From DAOUJI01 sp965197415 (GTDB lineage: Bacteria > Chloroflexota > Dehalococcoidia > Lucifugimonadales > JAGWBF01), in NCBI GenBank assembly GCA_965197415.1, contig OZ240207.1:3038001-3102000 (forward strand): DNA of 64,000 nt. Direction: 5' to 3'. The notes below the pieces were generated by a model. It worked only from the letters and a program-made list of their open reading frames with translations, did not search any database and was not told the origin of the DNA. Numbering within the stretch: position 1 is the first letter of the stretch; each line of letters opens with the position of its first letter. Positions 55,501 through 63,260 of this stretch are shown one piece after another. A program made the translations under genes and the position numbers.

Positions 55501-56823
55501 GAATCCTCGGGTCCCTTCACCGTCGCCGAAATGGCTGCGCTGCTGAAAATCGGCGAGGGCCGAGTGAAAACGGCGGTGGCCCGATTGGAAGCTGAGGGAA
55601 TGGTCATCCGGGGCCGTTACCGTGAAGGTCTGGACGAGGAAGAGCTGTGCGACCGGCGTATCCTGGCCCGGATTCACGCGTCCACGATCTCCCGACTCAG
55701 GAAAGAAATCGAGCCGGTCCCGGCGGCTGACTTCATCAAGTTCCTGCTCAGGTGGCAGCACGTGGAGGTTGGCAAGCAGCTCACAGGTGAGGGCGGCCTG
55801 TTGGACGTTATCGACCAGCTTCAGGGATTCGAGGCCGCCGCCGGAGCCTGGGAGAACGAAATTCTTGCCGCCCGCGTGTCCGACCTCCAGCCCACGCAGC
55901 TGGATTCTCTCAGCTTAGGAGGTGAGATAGTCTGGGGACGTCTCTCCCGGAAGCGGGAAGGCGAGCCGCCTCCTTCGGGCAGAATCAACTTCAATCGCAA
56001 CACGCCCATCACATTCGCGTTGAGAGAATGTCTGGACTGGTTGGCCGCAGGCGCTGAAAACGATGAGTTGCCAGACGGCGGGCCCAAGGAGGTCCTGGAA
56101 GCCCTGAACAAGCGGGGAGCCTCTTTCGTGTCGGACCTTGTGGTGTATGTACATCGCCTCCCGTCGGACGTGGAGGAAACTTTGTGGACTCTGGCGGCGG
56201 CTGGCAAGGTCACATCCGACAGTGTTGAGATTCTGCGACAGCGTGTTAAAGGACAAAATGGAAAGGGAAGGCGCGCAGGCCTGTTTCGGCGAACCCAAAG
56301 GCGGCGCAGCTTTGGCCGATGGTCGGCTCTGGACCCCGTGGAGCCGCTAGACGAGACGATAGATGCCGTCGCCAACCAGCTTCTCAGCCGCTACGGAGTT
56401 CTGTGCGCCGAGCTGATTGGCCGCGAACCTCTGGTTCCCCGGTGGAGAGACCTGGTCAAAACTCTAAGGAGAATGGAGGCCCGCGGAGAGATACGAGGCG
56501 GCAGGTTTGTGGCTGGGACCATAGGTGAACAGTTCGCGCTGCCCGAGGCCGTGGAGGCGCTGCGGGAGGCCAGGAAGTCTGACGGAGGCTGGGCCGTGGT
56601 TTCAGCCTGCGACCCGCTGAACCTGGTGGGAATCCTCACCCCAGGAGACCGGGTCCCGGCGAACCTGGGCAACAGAATCGTGTTCAACAACGGAATGCCC
56701 ATCATTTCATCCGAAAACGGGCATGCTGTCGTCCGCACGAACTCGGACCCGTTGACCATGGCCCGCGCCAGGGCCCTGCTCCAGTCGGCCCACAAGGACC
56801 GCTCCATTTCCGCCACGGCTTAG
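52531..56823 (+). CDS. Lhr-like ATP-dependent DEAD/DEAH helicase
   Basis: A 1430-residue helicase. Walker A APTGSGKT is at 40-47, DEIH at 165-168, with GLSATQKP (motif III) and VCQIGSPRSIGLLLQRVGRSGH (motif VI). After the two motor domains comes an Lhr/DEAD-associated region, and the C-terminal 700 residues include winged-helix parts. Lhr proteins unwind DNA and RNA:DNA hybrids and are linked to repair after DNA damage; a long C-terminal extension is typical. It starts just after the toxin gene and is followed by cysteine synthase. Confidence 0.9.
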   Translation: MDDFHPIVRDWFLDRFQAPTQAQAEGWEAIAQGRHTLIAAPTGSGKTLAAFLNCVDQLVRTGVEEGLPETTQVVYVSPLKALSNDIHKNLSVPLQEISELAETRGMTLPEIRAEVRTGDTPASQRQKMAKNPPHILITTPESLYILLTSKSGRRGLKGVKTLILDEIHAVADDKRGSHLALSVERLCALADGPITRIGLSATQKPIEDVARLLVGASNMSDAGDPECTIVDTGHSRQMDIDLALPKDMELGPIATHELWAETLDDIAGLVREHGTTLVFVNTRRLVERVAHQLSLRLGEDAVAAHHGSLSRSTRLDAEEKLKSGSIKVCVATASLELGIDVGVVDLVCQIGSPRSIGLLLQRVGRSGHTVGGTPKGRLFPLTRDELIECAALMKAISDRNLDALSIPPWPLDVLAQQMVAACSVEEWEEQGLYEMFTRAYPYKDLPRERFDSLVETLSRGYSNRLGRRGAYLHRDGVNDKLKGRRGAGLAAMTSGGAIPDNADYDVVLDPEGAFVGTVNEDFAIESMAGDVFLLGNTPWKIRRVEQGRVRVEDAQGQAPTIPFWLGEAPGRTWELSDEVSAIRDGIDRRLDNPSEARAWLMNAAGVSEEAAGQMVAYIEEGKRVLGMVPTGNRIVAERFFDESGGMQLVIHSPIGSRINRAWGMALRKNICRTFDFELQASATDDGLNFSLDPQLSFPVSDTFSLLKSADARDVLEQAMLQAPLFATRWRWNVTRALAILRHTGGSKVPAPLQRMRSDDLLAAVFPAQVACQDNNQMGYVELPDHPLVFETMRDCLTDASDVEGLERLLKSIESGDIQVYARDTVQPSAFSHQILNAMPYAFLDDAPLEERRARAVTLRRALPEDSRDLGRLDPEAIATESANAWPRIRDADELHDALLTLVCLPQEEGARRTGLSVDALYAYFSELRDASRAYLVETDDGLSAFVAAESLATVRAAYPSARIHPAPPSASSGTEVTEDEATLSMVRGWAESSGPFTVAEMAALLKIGEGRVKTAVARLEAEGMVIRGRYREGLDEEELCDRRILARIHASTISRLRKEIEPVPAADFIKFLLRWQHVEVGKQLTGEGGLLDVIDQLQGFEAAAGAWENEILAARVSDLQPTQLDSLSLGGEIVWGRLSRKREGEPPPSGRINFNRNTPITFALRECLDWLAAGAENDELPDGGPKEVLEALNKRGASFVSDLVVYVHRLPSDVEETLWTLAAAGKVTSDSVEILRQRVKGQNGKGRRAGLFRRTQRRRSFGRWSALDPVEPLDETIDAVANQLLSRYGVLCAELIGREPLVPRWRDLVKTLRRMEARGEIRGGRFVAGTIGEQFALPEAVEALREARKSDGGWAVVSACDPLNLVGILTPGDRVPANLGNRIVFNNGMPIISSENGHAVVRTNSDPLTMARARALLQSAHKDRSISATA

Positions 56824-56828
56824 AGACC

Positions 56829-57776
56829 ATGACCGTATCTTCGCTGTTGGACCTCATAGGGAACACGCCCTTAGTGGAGCTGTCCAAATTGGCATCCCCC
56901 GACACGGACGGCGTCCGCATATTTGCCAAGCTGGAAGGTCAGAACCCCAGCGGCAGCATAAAGGACCGGATAGTAAAGGCGATGGTGGAGCGGGCCGAGG
57001 CCCAGGGACGCCTCAAACCGGGCGACACCATCATCGAAGCCTCCAGCGGCAATACGGCCATTGCGTCGTGCATGGTGGGCAAGCAGCGCGGGTACAACGT
57101 GAAGGTGGTCATACCCCCGGAGGTCGTGCCCAGCATAGCGGACATACTTAGGCTCCTTGGCGCTGAGGTGGTATGGTGCGAGCCAGGCCTGGGCATGAAA
57201 GGCGCCATCGATCACGCGCAAGCTCTCGCTAAGGCGAACGGATGGCAATACCTGGGGCAGTTCGACGACCGCACCAACATGGAGACCCACTATACCGCAA
57301 CGGGCAGGGAAATCGTGGAGGCCTTGGACCCGGTGGACGTGTTCGTCGCCGGAATCGGCACTGCTGGCACCATCATGGGAGTGGGCAGACGCCTCAAGGA
57401 AGCAAACCCAAAGGTCAAAATCATTGGGGTAGAGCCGCGCATGGGCCAGTCCCTCCAGGGGCTCAGAAGCCTGTCGGAAGGTTACGTCCCTCCCCTTCTC
57501 GACCTGAAGATGCTGTCGGGAAGGTTCCTGGTGGATAGCGCCACGGCCATAGCGGCGGCTAAGTCGGTCATCGAAGCCGAGGGAATCATGGCTGGCGTGT
57601 CGTCGGGCGCAACCCTCCACGTAGCCCAGAGAATCGCCCGCAGAATGACCGCCCAAGGCGAAACGGGCAACATCGTAGCCATGTTCTCGGACGGAGCCTG
57701 GAAGTACCTTCCCTCTCGGCCCTGGGGTGCAGCCCTGGATGGCGACAGGGACCTCGACGAAACCCACTGGTGGTAA
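56829..57776 (+). CDS. Cysteine synthase (PLP-dependent)
   Basis: A 315-residue fold-type II PLP enzyme. The PLP lysine is in NPSGSIKDRI, EASSGNTAIA binds the alpha-carboxylate, and AGIGTAGTIMGVGRRL holds the phosphate. It makes cysteine from O-acetylserine (or O-phosphoserine or cystathionine-type substrates) and sulfide. The ATG lies 5 nt after the helicase stop; a ribosome binding site is not obvious. CysK and CysM are not distinguished here. Confidence 0.9.
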   Translation: MTVSSLLDLIGNTPLVELSKLASPDTDGVRIFAKLEGQNPSGSIKDRIVKAMVERAEAQGRLKPGDTIIEASSGNTAIASCMVGKQRGYNVKVVIPPEVVPSIADILRLLGAEVVWCEPGLGMKGAIDHAQALAKANGWQYLGQFDDRTNMETHYTATGREIVEALDPVDVFVAGIGTAGTIMGVGRRLKEANPKVKIIGVEPRMGQSLQGLRSLSEGYVPPLLDLKMLSGRFLVDSATAIAAAKSVIEAEGIMAGVSSGATLHVAQRIARRMTAQGETGNIVAMFSDGAWKYLPSRPWGAALDGDRDLDETHWW

Positions 57777-57882
57777 GCGGCAGCTGCCCTGAAAGTTGAC
57801 GCCGTAGGCGGGGCTGGGGATAATTGCAGCGGTTGCCCAGGATAGGATTGGACCTTATCTGGCCCCTTCAGGAGGAACGTAG

Positions 57883-59160
57883 ATGACATCCCAAAGGAAA
57901 CGTCAACTGGGACGGTCGGTATCCATAGTGGGGGCCGGAATGTCCCACTTTGGCGCCTACAAAGACAAGAACAGCCGCGACCTCTTTACCGAGGCCTTTC
58001 AGGACATGCTGGAAAGTCTCGACCAGGGCATAGACACCGAGGATATCGAGACCGCTTACGTTGGGAACTACTCCTCCGACCTGTTCGAGGGGCAGGGCCA
58101 CACAGCCCCAATCCTGGCCGACTGGCTGGGGCTGACTCCCACGCCCGTGACCCGTATAGAGAACGCCTGCGCGTCCAGCGGCAGCGCGTTCCGAGAAGGC
58201 ATCATGGCCATAGCCTCAGGCCTCTATGACATCGTGCTGGTAGGCGGCGTGGAGAAAATGACCGACCTGCCCACCGAGGGCGTCACCGACGTGCTGGCCA
58301 CTGCCGCGGACGCCCAGTACGAGGTCCCGGCGGGAGTCACCTTCCCGGGAATCTATGGAGCCTTAGCCAAAGCCCACATGGACCGTTACGAGACCAACCT
58401 GGACCATCTGCTCAAGGTCTGCATCAAGAACCACAACAACGGCGCCCTGAACCCCAAAGCCCAGTTTAACCAGACCATCGACGACGTGATGGCCCGGCGC
58501 ATAGCCAGGGCAGAGCAAAGGGGAGACCCCGTGCCGCCGTGGAAGACCGGCATGGACTTCCTGAACGACCCCAGGGCCAATCCATGGATAGCCTGGCCGC
58601 TGCGCCTCTATGACTGCGCCCCCATAACCGACGGGGGCACGTGTGTGCTGTTGACGGCGTCGGACCTGGCCCACAACTTCACCGACAAACCGATACGAGT
58701 TCTGGGCGTCGGCCAGGCGACCGGACGGGCGCTCCACGATTCCGACGAGCTCACCTCCCTGTCCTCCGCCAAGTCCGCGTCGGCACGGGCTTACGAGATG
58801 GCTGGGGTGACCGGCAGAGACATCCAGTTCGCAGAGGTCCACGACTGCTTCACCATTGCCGAAATTGTTGCCACCGAGGACCTGGGTTTCTTCAACCCCG
58901 GCGAGGGGGCCAGGGCGGTGGATGAAGGACGGACAGCGCGCACTGGAGATAAACCCATTAACACTTCCGGAGGACTTAAGGCCAAGGGGCATCCGGTCGG
59001 AGCGTCTGGAGTCGGCCAGGTCATCGAGGTCTTCCACCAGTTGCGGGAAGAGGCTGGAGACCGGCAGCTGCGAATCCCCAACCTGAGGCTTGGCCTGACC
59101 CACAATGTGGGCGGCACCGGCGGCACCTGCGTCGTGAACATCCTCGGCAGGGAAGAGTAG
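57883..59160 (+). CDS. Thiolase-family protein, second copy
   Basis: A 425-residue thiolase-fold protein. The nucleophile is in IENACASSGSAFREG, the histidine in KAKGHPVGASGVGQ, and FAEVHDCFTIAEI matches SCP-x types. The position of the second catalytic cysteine reads THNVGGTGGTC, so the usual C-GGG cysteine is missing, as in SCP-2-like thiolases. AGGAGGAACGTAG precedes ATG 57883. It is followed 2 nt later by a DUF35 protein, which probably forms a complex with it. Confidence 0.87.
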   Translation: MTSQRKRQLGRSVSIVGAGMSHFGAYKDKNSRDLFTEAFQDMLESLDQGIDTEDIETAYVGNYSSDLFEGQGHTAPILADWLGLTPTPVTRIENACASSGSAFREGIMAIASGLYDIVLVGGVEKMTDLPTEGVTDVLATAADAQYEVPAGVTFPGIYGALAKAHMDRYETNLDHLLKVCIKNHNNGALNPKAQFNQTIDDVMARRIARAEQRGDPVPPWKTGMDFLNDPRANPWIAWPLRLYDCAPITDGGTCVLLTASDLAHNFTDKPIRVLGVGQATGRALHDSDELTSLSSAKSASARAYEMAGVTGRDIQFAEVHDCFTIAEIVATEDLGFFNPGEGARAVDEGRTARTGDKPINTSGGLKAKGHPVGASGVGQVIEVFHQLREEAGDRQLRIPNLRLGLTHNVGGTGGTCVVNILGREE

Positions 59161-59162
59161 AC

Positions 59163-59573
59163 ATGGCAGAGCGTCCATTCACAGGAGATTCCTTTTACGC
59201 ATACCTGAAAGAAGAGGGGAAGCTGATGGGAGTCCGCTGCAAGAGTTGCGGCCTCCTGTCGGTCGAGCCCAGGAGCATTTGCAGAGGGTGCAAGTCCAGG
59301 GACGTCGAGTGGGCTGAGTTTTCGGGCAAGGGGAAGCTAAGCACCTTCACCTGCATCTCGGTGGCGCCGAACCGCATGATCGACAAAGGCTACGGGCGGG
59401 ACAACCCTTACTGCTCCGGGATCGTGACTCTGGAGGAGGGGCCTCGCATCGGCGGTGTGATCAGAGGTGTGGACGCCTCCAACCCCGGCTCCATTAAGAC
59501 CGGCTCCGACGTGATGTTGGACCTGGAAGACATGGACCCCGAGACGCCGGGGTTGGCCTTCAGACCCGCGTAA
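59163..59573 (+). CDS. DUF35 zinc-ribbon/OB-fold protein, second copy
   Basis: A 136-residue DUF35 protein. CKSC and CRGC form the zinc ribbon, followed by an OB fold with KGKLSTFTCISVAPNRM and YCSGIVTLEEG. It pairs with the thiolase before it; here the order is thiolase then DUF35, the reverse of 26659-27105/25505-26656. The two DUF35 proteins are not close in sequence. Confidence 0.85.
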   Translation: MAERPFTGDSFYAYLKEEGKLMGVRCKSCGLLSVEPRSICRGCKSRDVEWAEFSGKGKLSTFTCISVAPNRMIDKGYGRDNPYCSGIVTLEEGPRIGGVIRGVDASNPGSIKTGSDVMLDLEDMDPETPGLAFRPA

Positions 59574-59717
59574 CCGAGGCGCCTGCCAAGCTATGCTGAC
59601 CAGTTATAGGCAGGAGCAAGAATCCTGTGGTCAGTGTTGGGGGCCAACGTGTAGTCCTGCTTCTGGTTGACACCGTCTTCTAAGGCGACATGGGAGATAG
59701 CATCCCAAAGTGGGCGG

Positions 59718-61310
59718 CTAAGCGGGCGACGCGGGCCTGCGAACCCTCCGGCGGAGAGGTGTTCCTACAGCCACCAAAAACATGACGCCTTTCCCTTCGG
59801 CGGGGGGAGAAAAGAAGGTCGTTACGTCGTCGTCGAAGAAGGTGAGCCCCGTGGCGCCCAGCCGCTGGGCATAGGCTGACAGGTACAGTTTGCCGCCGAT
59901 GATGCCGCCTTCCAGTTGGGCCGCCCTGTAGCCCCTGTTCCCGTAACGCTCTAATGCCATGTCCAGGTCGGCGATCATGTATATGTTCACCGCGGCGTCC
60001 GCCGGGAGGGCCTGTCGGAGGCCAAGATAGCCCGCCATTTGACGGAAATCACCTTGCTGAAGCTGTTCGAGAGCCTGGACGTCCCGTCTGTAGAGGTAGC
60101 TCCCCGCCGGCAGGCCATCTACTGCGCTGGCTATGATGTGGAGTTGGTTGAGTGAAGCTCCCTCGGCGCCAAGAAAGTCCGCCGGAATTCCCCGCGTGGA
60201 CCGGTCCAGCATCAATGACAGCTGTCTGAAAGTCATGGGCCTATGAACGAACTGGCGGCTGGAGCCGCGCCGACGGATGGTGCGGTCTATGGAGTCCTGG
60301 GGAACGTCCTGGACTGACCCTTCATCCCCTTCGTCTAACGCGCCGCTCAAGTCCAGTGGGAACAGCGTTCCCTGACTGTTGGGAAGCTCCACAGAAGGCA
60401 ATGGGACTCTCCATGACCGGGCCTCATCCCCGCTCCCCATCGAAGACGAACGGTGAATTCTTCCCATGTCCGGATATTCCACCTCGTGGGCGCTCAACGG
60501 CACAGTCTCGTAGGATATGACGGGAATATCAGGAGGGATCGGCGCCGCTCCGCTTCCCGAACCCAGGGAGACCATCCCCAGGGAAACTTCTTTGTCAGCG
60601 TGCAATCCCAGCAGGTGGTTGACAGGGTTGTCGGCAAACCCTAGGACCACTTTCGCCGGTAAGTTGTGGCTTGAAGCCTCGGCCAGCAGATTGGCCAGAA
60701 GAACTCCGCTGTCCCAGTAGCAGTGACGGTATGCCCTGGAGCGATACTTCCAGGCGTTTCTCCAGAAGGTGCTGGTGAAGACCAGGGCGGCGGGAGCTTC
60801 CTCCAAGCTCGCCTCGCCTCCCGACGCTTCCGCTAGAACCCGTCGAAAGTCACCACGCCTGAGGAGGTGGAGAGCAAAGTCCCTGGGCCCGAAATGGTAT
60901 ACCCCCGCGTCCAGGTCAGGCAGGTCGCCGCACACAAGGTACAGTTCGATGTGGTAGAGAGCGCCGGTGCAGGGGGCGGCACGGAACAGAGTGTCTCCCC
61001 CGGGGTGCACACCACGTTTGGTTATGCCAGCCGTGTGGAACAGAATCCCGGCCAGTGTAGCTAGATCGGGAGTCCCGGTGGCTCCCTCGGCGTCGGGGGA
61101 AACGCCCGTTGACGCTATGGCGTCCAGGGCTGGCATGTCCGACGCCGGGGACTCGTGGGGCAGTGGAATGGACTCCAGGTCGGTGTATATCTTGAAGGGG
61201 AGGGGCTGATTGCTGAAGTCCAGGCTGAAGGAGTCCATCTGGAGACTCCACAGGGAATGCTTGGTCTTCTCGTGGTAGTCCAGCGCTTCTTGGATGTCCC
61301 GGTTTCCCAT
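59718..61310 (-). CDS. SagB/ThcOx-type oxidoreductase, tandem nitroreductase domains
   Basis: A 530-residue protein with two nitroreductase-like halves. The first covers about 60-270 (TLAGILFHTAGITKRGVHPGG; RHCYWDSGVLLANLLAEA), and the second begins SIDRTIRRRGSSRQFVHRPM and ends TFFDDDVTTFFSPPAEGK. FMN-dependent SagB-type enzymes oxidise thiazolines to thiazoles in peptide natural products. No cyclodehydratase or precursor peptide is near, so a non-RiPP role is likely. ATG 61310 (GNRDIQEALDYHEKTKHS) is the family-type start; no strong binding site is visible. It is divergent from the UGSC partner gene. Confidence 0.85.
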   Translation of the reverse strand: MGNRDIQEALDYHEKTKHSLWSLQMDSFSLDFSNQPLPFKIYTDLESIPLPHESPASDMPALDAIASTGVSPDAEGATGTPDLATLAGILFHTAGITKRGVHPGGDTLFRAAPCTGALYHIELYLVCGDLPDLDAGVYHFGPRDFALHLLRRGDFRRVLAEASGGEASLEEAPAALVFTSTFWRNAWKYRSRAYRHCYWDSGVLLANLLAEASSHNLPAKVVLGFADNPVNHLLGLHADKEVSLGMVSLGSGSGAAPIPPDIPVISYETVPLSAHEVEYPDMGRIHRSSSMGSGDEARSWRVPLPSVELPNSQGTLFPLDLSGALDEGDEGSVQDVPQDSIDRTIRRRGSSRQFVHRPMTFRQLSLMLDRSTRGIPADFLGAEGASLNQLHIIASAVDGLPAGSYLYRRDVQALEQLQQGDFRQMAGYLGLRQALPADAAVNIYMIADLDMALERYGNRGYRAAQLEGGIIGGKLYLSAYAQRLGATGLTFFDDDVTTFFSPPAEGKGVMFLVAVGTPLRRRVRRPASPA

Positions 61311-61379
61311 CGTGTGGGAATTATACAGCAGCGCCTCCTTAAGTCTACCGGTAAAGCGAGGGTGTGGGCAGGGTCTTCC

Positions 61380-61408
61380 TTGACCCCCATAGACGCCTGT
61401 GCTAGCTT
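61380..61408 (+). promoter_or_regulatory. Promoter of the UGSC module B
   Basis: TTGACC (61380-61385) and TAGCTT (61403-61408) are separated by 17 bp, 43 bp before the start of partner B. The -10 resembles the TAGCAT of module A. Confidence 0.45.
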
Positions 61409-61450
61409 TAGTCCAATTCCGGTCCGCCAACAACGTTGTGGAGGTTCAAT

Positions 61451-62521
61451 ATGGTCTCTGGACTGGGAGACTTGGTTCAAGCCGAATGGGACGATGCCGT
61501 CCAGGCCATTGAAAAGTGCTATGAGCTGGGCTGGACCGATGGTCTGCCCGTCGTGCCTCCCACAGTGGAGAGGGTGGAACAGTTCCTGGCAAGGGTGGAA
61601 CGGCCTGCTGACGAAGTCCTGGGAACCATCTCGGAGCGCAGGCGTGAAGTGACGGTGGGCAAGGCCGCCGCCAATGCCGTGATGGCGGGATGCCTGCCCG
61701 ACTACTTTCCCGTAGTGCTGGCGGCCTCGGAAGCCATGCTGGACCCGACCTTCAACCTCATCGGACCCTCATCCAGCCTGGGAGGCGCGGGAATCCTGGT
61801 GGTCATCAACGGGCCCGTGCTTAGAGACCTGGACATCAACCGGCGTAATAACCTGTTCGGACCGGGCAACCGCGCCAACTCCACTATAGGCAGATCCGTT
61901 AGGTTGATACTAATGAACGCCTGCGCGTCCATTCCGGGCTTATTCGACCGGAGCATCCTGGGGAATCCAGGAAAGTTCAGTTTCTGCATTGGCGAGAACG
62001 AAGAAGAGACTCACTGGAACCCGCTCCACGTGGAACGCGGCTTCTCTGCCGAGCAAAGCGCCGTGACTGTCTTTGCCTGCGATTCGCCGAGGCAGGTCCG
62101 CATGGCTTCCAAGCCTGAGATTATCCTGACGGGCGTGGCCGACGTGGCTTCAATCCTGGGAAGCTCCATGGCCAACGCAGGCTCCGTTGGAGACACCTCA
62201 ACGGTAGTCCGCCAAGGGCAGGTGGGAGTGGTGGTCGCCGGGACCAGCGACATTTGGGAGGGCTGGACCAAGGAGGACGTGCGTCAGTACCTTTTCCCCA
62301 GGATAAGGCGTTCGGCTGCGGACTTGAAGAGAGCGCTGGTGATGGAGGGAGACGTAGAGCCGGGGGATGAGGACAGCTACATCTCCCTGGTTCCCGAACC
62401 CGACGACATCCTGATTATCTTTGCGGGAGGCCCTGAAGGCCCCACGTGCGGGGTGATGCCCAGCTGGGGACCCAAGGTTTCATCTACGGCGGTGACCAAG
62501 CCCATTAGGTGGCCGATATAG
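61451..62521 (+). CDS. UGSC-partner protein B, function unknown
   Basis: A 356-residue paralogue of the protein at 9701-10744, sharing GWTDGLPVVPPT, NAVMAGCLPDYFPV, INGPVLRDLDINRRN, GPGNRANSTIGR, the FCIGENEEETHWNPLHVERG segment and TKPIRWPI. The MAGC and FCIG cysteines are shared with the other copy. ATG 61451 follows GGAGGTTCAAT. It is upstream of the UGSC selenoprotein, opposite to module A, and separated from it by a 105-bp gap holding a REP-like repeat. No known domain could be assigned. Confidence 0.75.
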   Translation: MVSGLGDLVQAEWDDAVQAIEKCYELGWTDGLPVVPPTVERVEQFLARVERPADEVLGTISERRREVTVGKAAANAVMAGCLPDYFPVVLAASEAMLDPTFNLIGPSSSLGGAGILVVINGPVLRDLDINRRNNLFGPGNRANSTIGRSVRLILMNACASIPGLFDRSILGNPGKFSFCIGENEEETHWNPLHVERGFSAEQSAVTVFACDSPRQVRMASKPEIILTGVADVASILGSSMANAGSVGDTSTVVRQGQVGVVVAGTSDIWEGWTKEDVRQYLFPRIRRSAADLKRALVMEGDVEPGDEDSYISLVPEPDDILIIFAGGPEGPTCGVMPSWGPKVSSTAVTKPIRWPI

Positions 62522-62538
62522 AGATTTTTACAAGATCC

Positions 62539-62571
62539 CCCTCTCCCTCTGGGAGAGGGTTGGGGTGAGGG
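62539..62571. repeat. REP-like palindrome, inverted copy of 1284-1316
   Basis: CCCTCTCCC (62539-62547), loop TCT, GGGAGAGGG (62551-62559), then TTGGGGTGAGGG. All 33 bases are the exact reverse complement of 1284-1316. It lies between partner B and the UGSC gene and could affect transcript stability or termination. Confidence 0.8.
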
Positions 62572-62626
62572 CGCCTCCGAGCCAATGGATGCGCTTACAG
62601 GAAAGACTGGACTGACGGAGGAGACC

Positions 62627-63199
62627 ATGACTGAGCAAGGACGCAATCTGCATACCCTGGTTGACCCAACAACCCAGCCCATCATACCGGCCTTCTCCGG
62701 AGCGCCCCGGCTGTTGGACCTCAAGGACAAGCGCATCGGCCTCATCGACGACAGCAAGCCCAACGGCAAAGAGATTCTGGAAGAGATGGCCGAGCTGCTA
62801 AAGACCCGTTTCGGTGTGGCGGACGTGGTATACCACAGAAAGCCCTCGGCTTCCAAACCTGCGGATCCAGAGGTGATAGACCAGATGGGCAAGGAGTGCG
62901 ACTACGTAATTGTCGCAATCGGCGATTGAGGGTCCTGCAGTGCGTGCAGTGTGCACGACGGCATCCACGTTGAGAAAGCAGGCATCCCATCGGCTACGAT
63001 ATGCACAGAGCCCTTCCGGCGAACGGCCACGGCAATGGCCGCCATGTGGGGCGCGCGGGAGTACCCGGTCATCTACACAGAACATCCCTTGGGTGGCCTG
63101 CCCAGGGACGCGGTGCGAAGCAGGGCGGAAGGCCTGCTGCAGGAAGTCGTCTCGGTCCTCACGGGCGTCGACGCCTCTCAACTCTCGGCAGCGCAGTGA
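62627..63199 (+). CDS. UGSC family selenoprotein B, in-frame TGA at 62927-62929
   Basis: A 190-residue protein when TGA 62927-62929 is read as selenocysteine (residue 101). Around it are IVAIGD-U-GSC and then SACSVHDGIHVEKAGIPSAT. The same frame runs on to TGA 63197-63199, giving CTEPFRRTATAMAAMWG. It matches the copy at 10753-11289 from the N-terminal LVDPTTQPI/ILDPTAQ segment through the Sec motif. ATG 62627 follows GGAGGAGACC. It is probably cotranscribed with partner B. The terminal TGA must be a real stop, because no SECIS-like stem is visible after it. Confidence 0.88.
62927..62957 (+). promoter_or_regulatory. UGA Sec codon with bacterial SECIS hairpin (UGSC B)
   Basis: After TGA 62927-62929 come 13 nt, then CGTGC (62943-62947), loop AGTGT (62948-62952) and GCACG (62953-62957). 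Spacing and loop equal those of UGSC A, and the innermost pair changes from G-C to C-G. Confidence 0.78.
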
Positions 63200-63260
63200 T
63201 CGCCGCCGGATAAAGCCGGCGAGAAGGGCTTCCGGGGCCGTGCGGGCCGGAATACGCCGC

